Shown here piece by piece: positions 35,528 to 47,483 of a stretch of 64,000 nucleotides of DNA (positions are counted from its first letter, which is position 1; each line of letters opens with the position of its first letter). The notes beneath the pieces are model-generated. The model was not told where the DNA came from. It saw only the letters and a list, made by a program, of their open reading frames with translations, and did no database searches. A program made the translations under genes and the position numbers. Origin of the DNA: Malaya genurostris (taxonomy: Eukaryota > Arthropoda > Insecta > Diptera > Culicidae). Location of the stretch: positions 7,103,161 through 7,167,160 of the forward strand of contig NC_080570.1 in NCBI RefSeq assembly GCF_030247185.1. Direction: 5' to 3'.

Positions 35528-38500
35528 TTTTTTAAAACTACATTTCACCTTAACCGGAGAATTTTGTGACCAATTAAACTACCCTGCGTATGAAAACACA
35601 TAAAGATACAGTTTAATTGACTAGAAGAACCAAGCATGCTTTGCTTTACTTGGTCGCCATAGCATTCAATTATAGTCCTTATCTCTATGGAAATCCATCC
35701 AACAGAAAACAAATACACACCGCATAACAAGTCTATCTTCACTTTCTCCTTTACCGTCAATTTTGTTTGCTGTTATTACAAATATTTGATGCCGATTCGA
35801 ACTAACGGAACCGGAAATGCAATTTAATGTAGGCAGAATTTCTTAGGTATATCAAGCGCTTAAATGCGCCTTCTCTCTCACACACACAGCCTTCGGCTCT
35901 AATATCGGTCTGAAAATGTCCGAAATATCAATGATGACCCTAAGCATCATTGACTGGTACACAGATTGAAAGTGATTAAAATATCATTTTTCAGTATTTC
36001 GTTTCGTTTGAAGGTTGCGTCAGCTGCAGAAGTATTCTCAGCCATTAGCAAACAATTTATCCAACCTTCTTTGGAAGACGACGTCTGCACGGCACGCGGT
36101 AAAATAAACACATCAGCGAGTGAATCTTATTAACTGGAGTACAATATTTACCGCCTGCGTCTATCACGCTTCCGGCCGTTTGAAGCACTCTATAAACCTA
36201 CACCGGTTACAGGAGGGGGAACGCTGGAACGTTTCTTTTGGAGCACCGCCACCGGGCCACAGCACCGAGGACTCCGGTGAAATTCCCTGCAAAACGGGAG
36301 GTGGCATTGCACGTTCCGCCGTTTCCATTTCTAATGTCGCGCCTGGCGCGCTACTACGGGTGACGCAGGATGGCATTGCCCGGAGCGAGCGTTTTCTGTC
36401 GTGGAATCAGCATGGCGGAAGTGAAACAAAACAAAGGAAATATTAAATGAGAAACAAGTAGCGTCGTCAGCGTCATTTGCAGCGAGTTTGTTCTGTAGTA
36501 TAATAAGATTATAACTCATTCCGGAAAGCGAATTGTCCTGGCAACTGGCAAGAGCAGAGTAATTAAACGGAAGCATTCTGGTTAGCAGGGGTATTCCGGA
36601 AACTATGTACAAACTGCCTTGGCAATTAATGCCCTATTTCCAAACACAAGCAGTCCGCAGTCAGTGCAGATGACGATGGTGATCACGATATTCGGTCCCA
36701 AAACTCAGCTACTAGCTACTAGAATGCGGTGTTTTTTCGGGAAGATATTGTTATGCCGTACGAAACAAAAACATTCTTTGGATTAGCATCTGTGTCGAAA
36801 AAAAAACACGACAACCACCACGTAATATTTGCAGTACGTGTCGACCGGCCAACAACGTCCTTCAGAACAATAAAAATAAAAAAAATAATAAAATAGAAAA
36901 ATAAAAGAAAACCGCTTGCTATCCGCTTGAACCGAATGTCCACCAAGAAAACAATAAAATGTGACATGCTGCGGTTTGACGGGTGGTAAATTTGAATTCA
37001 AGAAGCGGATGCTTTTTCCCAGCCTACTCTGTACTTTCTCATCATTTGGAATCCTTCTGTGCGCGAATGGGGTTGGGGGCCAGGAATTTTTGGGCTCACA
37101 TCCAAAAATTGTCGCTGACATTGGAATCGCCTCCTCACCCTCCGGAACGACCGTTGCGTTGGGTGCAATGCAATAGAAGCCACATGCAGTGCCTTAGTGC
37201 TGTTGGCTGCTAGTCAGGCACTGTCTGCTATTTATTGTGCCCAGCAGCACCCTCAGTTCTGGCGGCAGACGAGCAATTCAGTTCATCGGGTGTGATTTAG
37301 AGCCTTTCTTTGGCTGGATGGCAAGGGGCAATTTCTTACCGTTGCCGACGCCGACGCCGCCGCCGCCACCAACAATGACAATAGACACGACACACTAACG
37401 GCGGCATACATACAGAGGCGGAAATAAATTTCCATCTTCGTGGTGGGAAAAATGGTGGCCCCCAGGATGGTAGTGCAATGATAGCAACGCGCACACACAC
37501 ACACACTTCACCCGCAGGATATGCTTTATGAAAAGAAATTTTACAATAACACCGAAGTGTTTACGGTTCTCGCACTTCTTACTGCCGAGCGCAGGAGTAA
37601 ATTCTGCGATTGATGGGTTCCGTGATCGTATTTTTTTTCCCCGTGTGTAATCCTAAAGGGGCGAAATGTCATTTCCATAACTTCGATGAGGTATTTTCCA
37701 CTTCGGGAAAACTCAATTCCGTCCGGAACTATTTGCATTAGAATATTGAACTCGATAAAAGAAAAAAAAAAGAAGTAGCTACTTGTTTGGCAATCGACGG
37801 GTGCCGAAAGAAGAAAAAAAAATGTCACCTTTCGTGCCCACCCAGCAGCAGGTTGAGCCGTTCCCGAGGCGAAATTCAAGGAAATGCAATTTCCAAATTC
37901 AAATAACAACTATGCGGCTTTTGTGTGTCGCTCACCTTCGAGGACTACGGAGAGCATTGAATGTGCCTGGACGGCTCGGTTCGGCACATATCTTGCGGTA
38001 ACATGCAGAATAAATACCAATCGTCGATGGTAATATGACAGTCTTTATTTGTGTAAGCTGCGAAAACTTTTTAATTTGAGTCAAAACTTGTCTGGAATGG
38101 AGCGGGACGTGAAGTTTCAAGAGCTAAGCAAATATAATGTTGTACCTTTGCAGAAACTACCTTTCGTTGAAACTGACTGAAACTTTACTAAAAGATGTTT
38201 TATCGTGAATTGGAAAACAATCACACATGTCTCATTTTCTAGATGTGAATTTATTACATAATGGGCACTGTTTGAATTTGACATTTGACATTCGAATCAG
38301 GACGAGTAATGGGTAAAATTTTTTCTCGCGCATCGCGAAAATCCAAACTACTCGCACGCTAAGTTGACGAAATCCAGGAGTGTGGTTAGTTTAATAGAAG
38401 TGATCTGAACATATTTGACGACTGTCAGGAATACTGGATGTTGAAAAAAGGGCCAACTGTTTATAGAGGAACCCAACCATCCGTTCGAAATGCCGTAAGC

Positions 38501-39432
38501 GAACTGAGACCATCGTCTAGATCCATGTATCGAGCTAAAATGTAAGCCAAACTCGATCTGCAAGAAGGATGTGAATAAAAATTCCGGAATTTGTACATGA
38601 AAATGTTGTTGAAGTTTGATTGAGTGGTACGGTACGTTAAACGTAAAACAAACTCTAATCAGTTTCCCGGGAAAGAATATTATAGTACGCAAACTGGAAG
38701 AGGAAAGATAACTGGATGTATGTTAAATTGTCAAAGTTTGTTCAGAAATATCTTGCGTGGTAGGTCATTTGATCCTGTGGTTTGGAGAGTAACCGGGATC
38801 ATCAACCAGAAAATATATGTACAGAGGTGCCTGTAAAAACCGTCTGCTGCTTTTCCTCTAGCTACTCTGTTGCTACGCTCTGTTTTTATGGGATTTGGCA
38901 TCTTACCATTACACAAAAAAGTCCATGATGTGATATGCTGCGAACAACTTCCAGGTGATGCTCGAGGACTTGAACCCACCCAACACGTTTACAGCTCTAC
39001 CCAATAGAAAATCGTCAGAGACAGTTGTCAGCGACATGCACAACAAGTACTACATTCTACGAGTCGCAAGGCCCGACATTCACATTCACATTAAATTTAC
39101 TCGGTCGGTCCAGAATTCACGTTTCCGCTTTTTCTTATTGATTGCGCGCTGCTGTTTCGAACTGAGATGGTGTGAGAAATTCACGGTGGGCACGATTGCA
39201 TTTTATCGTGAGCAAAAATTGACACGAATTTATGCAGCAATGAAAGTCAATTAAAATGGAATATATTGGCAGTTATTCCAGTCCAGTAATTTATTTTAAC
39301 AGTGTTTTATTCGATAAGGAAATTCGACCGCGCTCTATCATGCATGTCAAGTGAATACTCATCTCAGAATCCATGCTTGCTACTAAACCCAGGCATATAC
39401 ATGGTAAGCAAGTTAGTCAATACATATACATA
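35528..39432. other. Unannotated DNA
   Basis: Mostly unique-looking. Contains a short AC run near 37492-37506 and a GCC run near 37354-37368. No transposon ends or supported exons found. Confidence 0.4.
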
Positions 39433-40668
39433 GAAGATCGGCTGAAAAGTTCGTATCGTTCCTATGAGAGGGCGCCACTAGAATTAAATCCATACCATTT
39501 TCAGTTAGTACCAACCTTCAAAAGATACGTGTATAAATTTGACAGCTGTCTGATTATTAGTTTGTGAGATATTGCATTTTGAGTGAAGCTACTTTTGTTA
39601 TTGTGAAAAAAATGGAAAAAAAGGAATTTCGTGTGTTGATGAAACACTACTTTTTGATGAAAAAAAGTGCCGCCGATACCAAAAAATGGCTTGATGAGTG
39701 TTATCCAGACTCTGCACCGGGCGAAGCAACAATTCGTAAGTGGTTTGCAAAATTACGTACTGGTCATATGAGCACCGAAGACGATGAACGCAGTGGACGT
39801 CCAAAAGAGGCTGTTACCGATGAAAACGTGAAAAAATCCACAAAATGATTTTCAATGACCGTAAAGTGAAGTTGATCGAGATAGCTGACACCCTAAAGAT
39901 ATCAAAAGAACGTGTTGGACATATTATTCACGAATATTTGGATATGAGAAAGCTTTGTGCAAAATGGGTGCCGCGTGAGCTCACAATCGATCAAAAACAA
40001 CAACGAATTTGGAGCTGTTATATCGAAATAAAACCGATTTTTTTCGTCGATATATAACAATGGACGAAACATGGCTCCATCACTTCACTCCGGAGTCCAA
40101 TCGACAGTCAGCTGAGTGGACTGCACGCGATGAACCGAACCCAAAGCGTGAAAAGACTCAACAATCGGCCGGTAAGGTTATGGCGTCTGTATTTTGGGAT
40201 TCGCATAGTATAATTTTCATCGACTACCTTGAAAAGGGAAAAACCATCAACAGTGACTATTATATAGCGTTATTAGAGCGTTTGAAGGACGAAATTTCAA
40301 AAAAACGGCCTCATTTGAAGAAGAAAAAAGTTTTGTTTCATCAAGACAATGCACCGTGTCACAAGTCGATGAAAACCATGCTGAAATTGAACGAATTGGG
40401 CTTCGAATTGCTCCCTCATCCACCGTATTCTCCAGATTTGGCCCCCAGTGACATTTTCCTGTTCTCAGACCTCAAGAGAATGCTCGCTGGTAAAAAATTT
40501 AGAAGCAATGAAGAGGTAATCGCTGAAACTGAGGCCTATTTTGAGGCAAAGGACAAATCGTACTACAAAAATGGTATCAAAAAGGCAATTATGTTGAATA
40601 ATGAAAACGAATTTTGGCAAAAAAATGTGTGTTTCTATTAAACGATACGAACTTTTCAGCCGAACTGT
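39433..40668 (+). mobile_element. Mariner 2, irritans-type, decayed
   Basis: 1236 bp with the same terminal repeats as mariner 1, TA on both sides, and a damaged outer end on the left (GAAGATCGG in place of ACAGATCGG). It keeps the 36 bp around the transposase start that mariner 1 lost. Confidence 0.92.
39612..40641 (+). pseudogene. Broken mariner transposase (mariner 2)
   Basis: The start (MEKKEFRVLMKHYF) is intact. Three breaks follow: a 1-base loss near 39835 in an A run, a 19-bp deletion near 40010 beside QQRI, and a deletion of about 37 bp near 40580 that removes the C-terminal EKLEDRYNRC segment. The catalytic motifs MDETW, HQDNAPCH and APSDIF are present, so the Asp triad survives even though the frame does not. 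Confidence 0.9.
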
Positions 40669-40670
40669 TA

Positions 40671-42443
40671 AGAGAACAACAAATCTCAGAGCTGAACTGA
40701 GTAATTCCTTCTCTTCTTGAATCTCTTCAGTAACTCATGTGCATTACTTGATATTTTAAGTTGGATGTTTTGGTTTCCGATTCCAGAAATGGTAGTCCAA
40801 TATTCACAAACGGAGCTCAGTCCGATTTGCAGAGATGTTAGAGCCGATTTTCATGAAGTTATTTTCATTTACTGCGGAACCATAAGTTGATATTTGTGAA
40901 TTAGCATGAAATCACAGACCGTTTCTGTAGCATTCGTACAACAAACAGGTAAATCAAGTTTGAGACAGCTAAAACAACTCATCGGGATCTAATTCCGATG
41001 TGCGTTGATATCCGGCATCCAGGACGAATTTCTACTGTTGTGTTGTGTACCGTCATTGATAGCGCGTAGCTAAATCCTACGTTTACAATCGGAGACTTCT
41101 ATCGAAAAGCGAACAAGCAGAGCAGGCTCGCGTTGATTGTTGGTCCGCACACAAACAAAGTTACGACATAGTGCCAATATTGAGCTTTGCTGGTCGCAAG
41201 TAAATATAATAAATCTGATGTTTATCGGCTCAATAAAACATTTAAAGTTCAACTCTGTTCACGAACTGTTCGAAACAGTCGGAATTTACTGCTGTTGCTT
41301 CGGTGAGTTAGCATTTATTGTACCATGGTTGAGCTGAGTGTGGCTTTGCAGCTTTCGTGTCCCTGGAGTCGAGTGGATTAGAATCGCTACGAATGTTGAA
41401 CGCGGTATCGCTGCTATCTACTGCTATGTATTCTACTAAACCAAACCAAACTAAACCACGCCACACAACACCACAGCGGACTAGCATTAAGAGCATTAAG
41501 CATTAAGGCATTAAGTAGCATTAAGGTGTTCTGCGTGAAACCCATCCTACCACCTGTTAGCACCACGTATGGAGGAGCTTAGGAGCTTGGTACGGCCAAG
41601 CGCACCATACCCAGACTGTCCTAATTGGACTATTTATAATCAAATCACGTAGTTTATGCTGCGATATTATCGTTTGCTTTATATTGAACGGGAGCAACGT
41701 TTGGGATTGTGCCGGCAGTCAGCATTCTCCGTGCAGTTTGTGGAAAAGCGTATTATTTTTAACTGGCTCCCATCAGAAATTATCCAACGCTGCGTAGAAA
41801 CACGTGGAATATGTTGCTTCAGTACGGAACCCATTCGCAAACACATACACACGCGGACATCGACCGAACCGGACCGTTGAGGTGAACTTTCACAGGAATG
41901 CGACTGGCTACGATCGCATATCTGCGGGTTATAATTCTCCAACAATGCAGCCTGTTGCTCTAAAAGTAGTTGCACTGAAATCTCGCAACTGGTTGGAAGT
42001 GTAGCTGCAGATTTTCGACTCTGAAGTAGAACTGACCGCTGCCCGGGTCCGCCCCGGTAGTGTCGGACCAGACGACTCGGAAAAATTCATCAATAATAAA
42101 CTTAGTTCAACTGTTAAGCAATACCCAAGGCAAGACAGATTTGGAATCGCTAGACGATAATTAGAGTTGTGAAAAAAGAAAATGTTTTCTTCAAAGACAG
42201 GACACAAACTTGTACACCTTCCTCAATCACTGGACCTGTTCTGGGGTGCGATGCAACACCTCTCAAATGAAAATTCAATAGAACAGAGCATCGTACATTT
42301 ACACTTCTCTTGATCGAAGTAGATCTATTTTTCAACAAGCATCGAACAGTTGCTCTAAATCAATTGTATACTTTCGCTTCTATCGTTCGTTCGATAGACA
42401 CATGACATAATAAAATCTGTTTATCCTCTAATTCGATAAGCTA
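40671..42443. other. Unannotated DNA with a small minisatellite
   Basis: 40740-41000 holds CCGATTCCAGAAATGG-type words related to the mosquito repeats. 41484-41526 holds five imperfect AGCATTAAG units. No supported gene. Confidence 0.4.
41484..41526. repeat. AGCATTAAG minisatellite
   Basis: Five imperfect copies of AGCATTAAG(G), 8-11 bp apart. Confidence 0.75.
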
Positions 42444-42854
42444 GAAAACAAATCGAAACCCAGTGGATAGTTTTTTGCTAAAAACTTAAAACAAATCAAA
42501 ATTTAGTGGATAGTTTGTTGCTAATAAGTTGCATGAACATGAACTTAGCGAGGCACCTCTCGCTGATGATAACGTAAATATGCGAATAATTTCTTGCTAA
42601 TTGAATTAGTTATTTTTTTTATTTCATTTGCAGTAATTTGCTAAGTTCATTAATTTAAAAAAATTGAGCTACAAATACAAAACTATCGTAACTAATTAGC
42701 AACTAATAAGCAACAAATTATCAACTGGGTTTCGATTTGTTTTCAAGCTTATGTAGGTAGAATGCTTCGTTAACTTCAAGTAACTAACTAGCAACAAATC
42801 ATTCACCAACTTGCGTTATCATCGGTGAGAGGTGCCTCGCTAAGTTCATGTTCC
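42444..42854. mobile_element. Structured element with crossed inverted repeats
   Basis: Block a (GAAAACAAATCGAAACCCAG) is at 42444 and block b (CATGAACTTAGCGAGGCACC) near 42538. Their inverse forms a' and b' follow near 42731 and 42830, in the order a-b-a'-b' rather than nested. The whole is rich in TTGCTAA and AACTAA words. It directly abuts a LINE reverse-transcriptase fragment, which it may have cut into. Confidence 0.6.
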
Positions 42855-42861
42855 TTTTTAA

Positions 42862-43214
42862 ATTTAAGCCCAGGAGGGCACCAAGATTCTTCACAGATGA
42901 TAAATGTTCCAGGACAATCTGTGAAATATTATAGTCGAAACCGATTACGGACTGTTTGCGACTAAAAGAGATGACGGAGTATTTGGAGGAGTTTAAAACC
43001 ATTCTACTGATATTACACCAATTAGTCAAATTATTCAATTGCTCTTGTAGGAATTCCATGTCTGCTGTGAATTCGATGATATGAAATAATTTGACGTCAT
43101 CGGTAAACGATAATTTTGTAGACTTGGTCGAAAAATTTAAATCGTTGAGATCGAGTAAAAATATAAACTATCCAAGGTGATTTCCTTGAGGAACTCCAGA
43201 GGTAACAACCAAGG
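42862..43214 (-). pseudogene. Non-LTR retrotransposon reverse-transcriptase fragment
   Basis: The minus strand reads VVTSGVPQGNHLG, a stop, then FTDDVKLF (the catalytic FADD-type box) and LNNLTNWCNISRMVLNSSKY, SVISFSRK, and SSVKNLGALL. These are the palm and following motifs of Jockey-like LINE reverse transcriptase. The single in-frame stop is TAG. It ends where the structured element at 42444-42854 begins, and the N-terminal side is absent. Confidence 0.8.
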
Positions 43215-43746
43215 GTAAGGTTGTACAGTCTCATTGAGGTCGGTAATCCTGATTCTTTTCTCTGGTCGTTCACGTAGTTCTAGTTCCAAAAGTGTTCAGT
43301 GTTTAGTTCAAATTTTTTTTTTGATGCGACGTTGAAACGCGCAATTAAACGATTTGTTGAAGCGTTTGTAGCGGTTATTGAGATGAACAAAATGTGATCT
43401 AAAAAGTAATGAAGGTCGGTTGACACTTTTGCAACGTTGGTGTCTCGTCCTTATGTGCACCTTGTGCACTGCACAACCAATCAAATTGAAGGAAATAACT
43501 GCATCCATATTTTCGTATCGCATTGCCGTAGCCAATACGTGGCGCTCTGAACTCGAGCACATTTCCTTGTGCACCGAAATTTCGTGTATTTACACACATC
43601 TTATATACATCAAACTTAAAATTTCAAGTCTCTCTTGTTGCTGCGTTAGTGTCCTTTCCGTGCACATTGTACAGATTCAAGAAAAGAAGCAATTACTCAG
43701 CTCAGCACTGAGATTTGTTTGTTCTCTCTGTCACTTTTGGTTCTCA
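43215..43746. other. Unannotated DNA
   Basis: No supported gene. 43678-43722 is an inverted copy of 40673-40730, the flank of mariner 2. Confidence 0.4.
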
Positions 43747-43748
43747 TA

Positions 43749-44737
43749 ACAGTTCGGCTTAAAAGTTCGTATCGTTTAATAGAAACACACATTTTTTTTG
43801 CCAAAATTCGTTTTTATTATTCAACATAATTGCCATCAGAGGCGATAGGGCGATTATAGCGATTTTCCAACTTTTCGATACCATTTCTGTAGTACGATTT
43901 GTCCTTTGCCTCAAAATAGGCCTCAGTTTCAGCGATTACCTCTTCACTGCTTCTAAATTTTTTACCAGCGAGCATTCTCTTGTGGTCTGAGAACAGGAAA
44001 AAGTCACTGGGGGCCAAATCTGGAGAATACGGTGGATGAGGAAGCAATTCGAAGCCCAATTCGTTCAATTTCAGCATGGTTTTCATCGACGGTTCATCGC
44101 GTGCAGTCCACTCAGCTGACTGTCGATTGGACTTCGGAGTGAAGTGATGGAGCCATGTTTCGTCCATTGTTATATATCGACGAAAAAAATCGGTTTTATT
44201 TCGATATAACAGCACCAAACACTGCTCAGAATCATCAATTCGTTGTTGTTTTTAATCGATTGTGAGCTCACGCGGCACCCATTTTGCAAAAAATAAACTT
44301 CACTTTACGGTTATTGAAAATCATTTTGTGGATTTTTTTCACGTTTTCATCGGTAACAGCCTCTTTTGGACGTCCACTGCGTTCATCGTCTTCGGTGCTC
44401 ATATGACCAGTACGAAATTTTGCAAACCACTTACGAATTGTTACTTCGCCCGGTGTAGAGTCTGGATAACACTCATCAAGCCATTTTTTGGTATCGGCGG
44501 CTTTTTTTTCATCAAAAAGTAGTGTTTCATCAACACACGAAATTCCTTTTTTTCCATTTTTTTTCACAATAACAAAAGTAGCTTCACTCAAAATGCAATA
44601 TCTCACAAACTAATAATCAGACAGCTGTCAAATTTATACACGTATCTTTTGAAGGTTGGTTCTAACTGAAAATGGTATGGATTTAATTCTAGTGGCGCCC
44701 TCTCATAGAAACGATACGAACTTTTCAGCCGATCTGT
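43749..44737 (-). mobile_element. Mariner 3, irritans-type, internally deleted
   Basis: 989 bp with good terminal repeats and TA on both sides (43747-43748 and 44738-44739). It is about a quarter shorter than a full element through two internal deletions. Confidence 0.93.
43817..44563 (-). pseudogene. Broken mariner transposase (mariner 3)
   Basis: A deletion joins ARDEP directly to SMKTMLK, removing the HQDNAPCH motif and with it the second catalytic Asp. A second deletion removes KLIEIAD through KLC. The N-terminal segment is frameshifted (KNGKKGISC for KMEKKEFRV). MDETW and APSDFF remain. The element cannot make active transposase but keeps both ends. Confidence 0.9.
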
Positions 44738-44739
44738 TA

Positions 44740-45110
44740 TGCTTATGGCAGTTGTAAACAAATTGATGTCTCAGTTGCAATGTCGAAGCGGTTTTATTGA
44801 TGATGTTATTGACAGATTTCCTCGATGTAGCACAGATTTGCACGATTAGCACTGCTCCCGAATTCTTCTATTGTATCGGTGATACAAAATAAGTTGAATA
44901 AAAAATTCCATCCAAAAGTATATTGTTATTTCATTGTATTGAAAAACACAAGCGAATATCCATTCGTCAATCTTTAGTCTCCACTTACAACGAACTGTAA
45001 CATCTGATCACATGCACAGTGCACAACCCGTAAATGTTGTCACGAGACGCCACTGTCAATAGCATATTACACAATATTCGACCATAATAGAGCAGCAGAA
45101 TTACTGTCAT
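44740..45110. other. Unannotated DNA
   Basis: Nothing recognised. Confidence 0.4.
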
Positions 45111-45194
45111 TCACCCTTATTCTGAATAACGGCGTATGAATTCAAATGAAATACGCTCGAAAAATCAGTACGTCGTTATTCAGAATAAGGGTGA
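45111..45194. mobile_element. 84-bp hairpin micro-MITE
   Basis: Perfect 21-bp inverted arms at 45111-45131 and 45174-45194, with core CCCTTATTCTGAATAACG, around a 42-bp loop. The same arm motif recurs singly at about 56556-56580, inside a putative intron. Confidence 0.75.
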
Positions 45195-45195
45195 T

Positions 45196-45372
45196 AATTA
45201 GAAAGTAAATAGTTCCAATTCAGGAATTCAGAAAAAAAATATTCATAGCACCAAAATCTCCTTTCTTGAAATCATAATAGATTTCCTCGGCAACTGCTTC
45301 AGCAAAGACAACTGAATCACTGTCACAAATTTTGAGTATGAAGAGCGGATGGAGAGATACAACCAGGTTTAT
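45196..45372. repeat. 177-bp direct repeat, left copy
   Basis: Differs from 47307-47483 at one base (GAGCGGATGG here, GAGAGGATGG there). It begins directly after the hairpin element. The homology ends at CAGGTTTAT, before a poly-T run. Confidence 0.95.
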
Positions 45373-45396
45373 TTTTATTTTTTTTTTTTCCTTTAT

Positions 45397-45611
45397 AGGC
45401 TGCTCTGGCCGAGGGGGGTGGTTACAACGATCCACACTTTCCATACCAGACGAACTAGGCTATGGTGCCCAAATGAACACTAGTAACGAAGGAGGAAATC
45501 CTCCAGCATGTAACCCAAGCGACAGATTCCTTTTCGGTTATCAATTTGCAATGAAAGATACGAATATCTTCTATTGCAAGTTCACCAGAGAATTTGTCAC
45601 TTGGGCAGGAA
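45397..45611 (+). other. Possible exon, weak
   Basis: A T-rich tract and TTTATAG at 45389-45396 would serve as an acceptor, and GAA|GTATGT at about 45612 as a donor. The open frame between reads CSGRGGWLQRSTLSIPDELG onward with no stop. No domain recognised and no partner exon found. Confidence 0.2.
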
Positions 45612-47306
45612 GTATGTGCTTCACCCTGTAACCAGTCAATCATTGAGTCGTGCGTCTGTATCGTATTGGTATTTTGTCATCCTACCAGCTGCTTCTGTGT
45701 CTTAAATGTCCTCGTCGATGAAGCTTTGCAAAATTTCGCACTGTATCCGCTTCGGTCTTGGCCCTGCTTTCCTATATAGTCTTTTATGTCTGAAGCGGTA
45801 CAAACGATTATTACTTTAAAGTTCCTAAATCAATGTAGATATGTTTGGTCTACTAACACTATCCATTCTCATCTGCTCTGATTATTTCTATCTTTGTCGA
45901 AGTTACGTTACATAACCTTTTCCCATTGCATCGCTTTTTTGACTATGCTGACTATGAAACCTGTTAATATCTCAATGTGATAATTTATCAAGAATAAAGA
46001 AATAATAATAATTACTATAACAATAATAATTTCAATAAGAAATAATTTGGTGTACTATTGCAGCGAATATACAGTGATCATCTAAAGGTATTTTTTTAAT
46101 TAACATTACTCCTCATAATAATAATAATAATAATAATAATATTAATAATAATAATAAAATGATTAAAAAAAAAGTGTTGCACTCACCTTTCTCCTTCATC
46201 ACACCACTACTTACCAAGAGTTAGGTTGTTACCTAACATATTCATCCTTCATCACTATCGTGGTACATTCTGGGGGTTTTCCTTCTCACATCTTCCTGGC
46301 CTTGAATCCTCGATGATAATCCTCTGCTTCATCAATCTCATTTAATTTATTTTTTCATGATGCACATAGAATAAAATAAAATCAGATGTTAGTGCTTTCG
46401 TTAAATTATAAAATGTAAGGGTGCGCATTTAACACTAGATTGCCCATGAAAGTCACAATATGTAAACAATGGAAGGATTGCTTAGAATTTTGTGATCTTT
46501 ATTTAACTCTTAATTTAACGTTATAAGCACTCAGGCACTCTGCACTAGCTTTTAGTTAGTCTGTCAGTGACTTTCTTTCTTTCAATCATTTTGACTGCTT
46601 TTGATCAATTTAGGTCTATACTAAGTTTTGGGCCTTCTAGTGTTGAGCACGCATCCAGGAAACAAAAACTACTACATGTATTTCGTGAAGAAATACTAGG
46701 TGTGACTGTATGAAATGGTCCACGTGAACCGTTCTCTTCCAGAAACACACATCTCACACTCTTAGTCAGAAGGTGACATCTGTGTCCAAGTTGGAGAAAT
46801 CTAAGTACATTCAAACCTTTGAGAGTGTATTTACACCTGATCAATCAGTTTCGCAGTCATTGCAATTTGTAAACATTACCGATACCGAACCGGATCGGAA
46901 AGGTTTGAAAGTTCCTAAACGGTTCATAAGATGTCAATTTACTCCTATTCCTGATAACACTAGTCCTCCTTTTCGAATTAAATTCACCAAGTTCAGGACG
47001 AATATGATATATTAACATTAATCCCAACTGGATCAAGATAAATCAAATTGGTGACCAATTCCAGGCATAAGAATGCTCGAAACCACCTAATGACCTATTG
47101 TCAATTTCAAGCAGTATTAGTCCTGTACACTCCGTGATCGATCCAGATAACATAATAATTTTCATCTTTTTACATTTATAAGCGAACGATCGATCTCGGT
47201 ATGGTCTGACTTTGTCAATACGAGAAGTATAAATTGACTCCAACCCCAATCCGCCAAGCGGGGGTACGCGCCCTGTAGCTCATCATCCAAAGCCTAGGGA
47301 TTTTGG
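45612..47306. other. Unannotated DNA with an AAT microsatellite
   Basis: Holds an AAT repeat at 46115-46158 and AT-rich sequence around it. A plus-strand frame of 80 codons at 46773-47015 has no recognisable domain. Confidence 0.4.
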
Positions 47307-47483
47307 AATTAGAAAGTAAATAGTTCCAATTCAGGAATTCAGAAAAAAAATATTCATAGCACCAAAATCTCCTTTCTTGAAATCATAATAGATTTCCTCG
47401 GCAACTGCTTCAGCAAAGACAACTGAATCACTGTCACAAATTTTGAGTATGAAGAGAGGATGGAGAGATACAACCAGGTTTAT
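47307..47483. repeat. 177-bp direct repeat, right copy
   Basis: Second copy of 45196-45372, same orientation, one mismatch, 1.93 kb of unrelated sequence between them. Confidence 0.95.
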
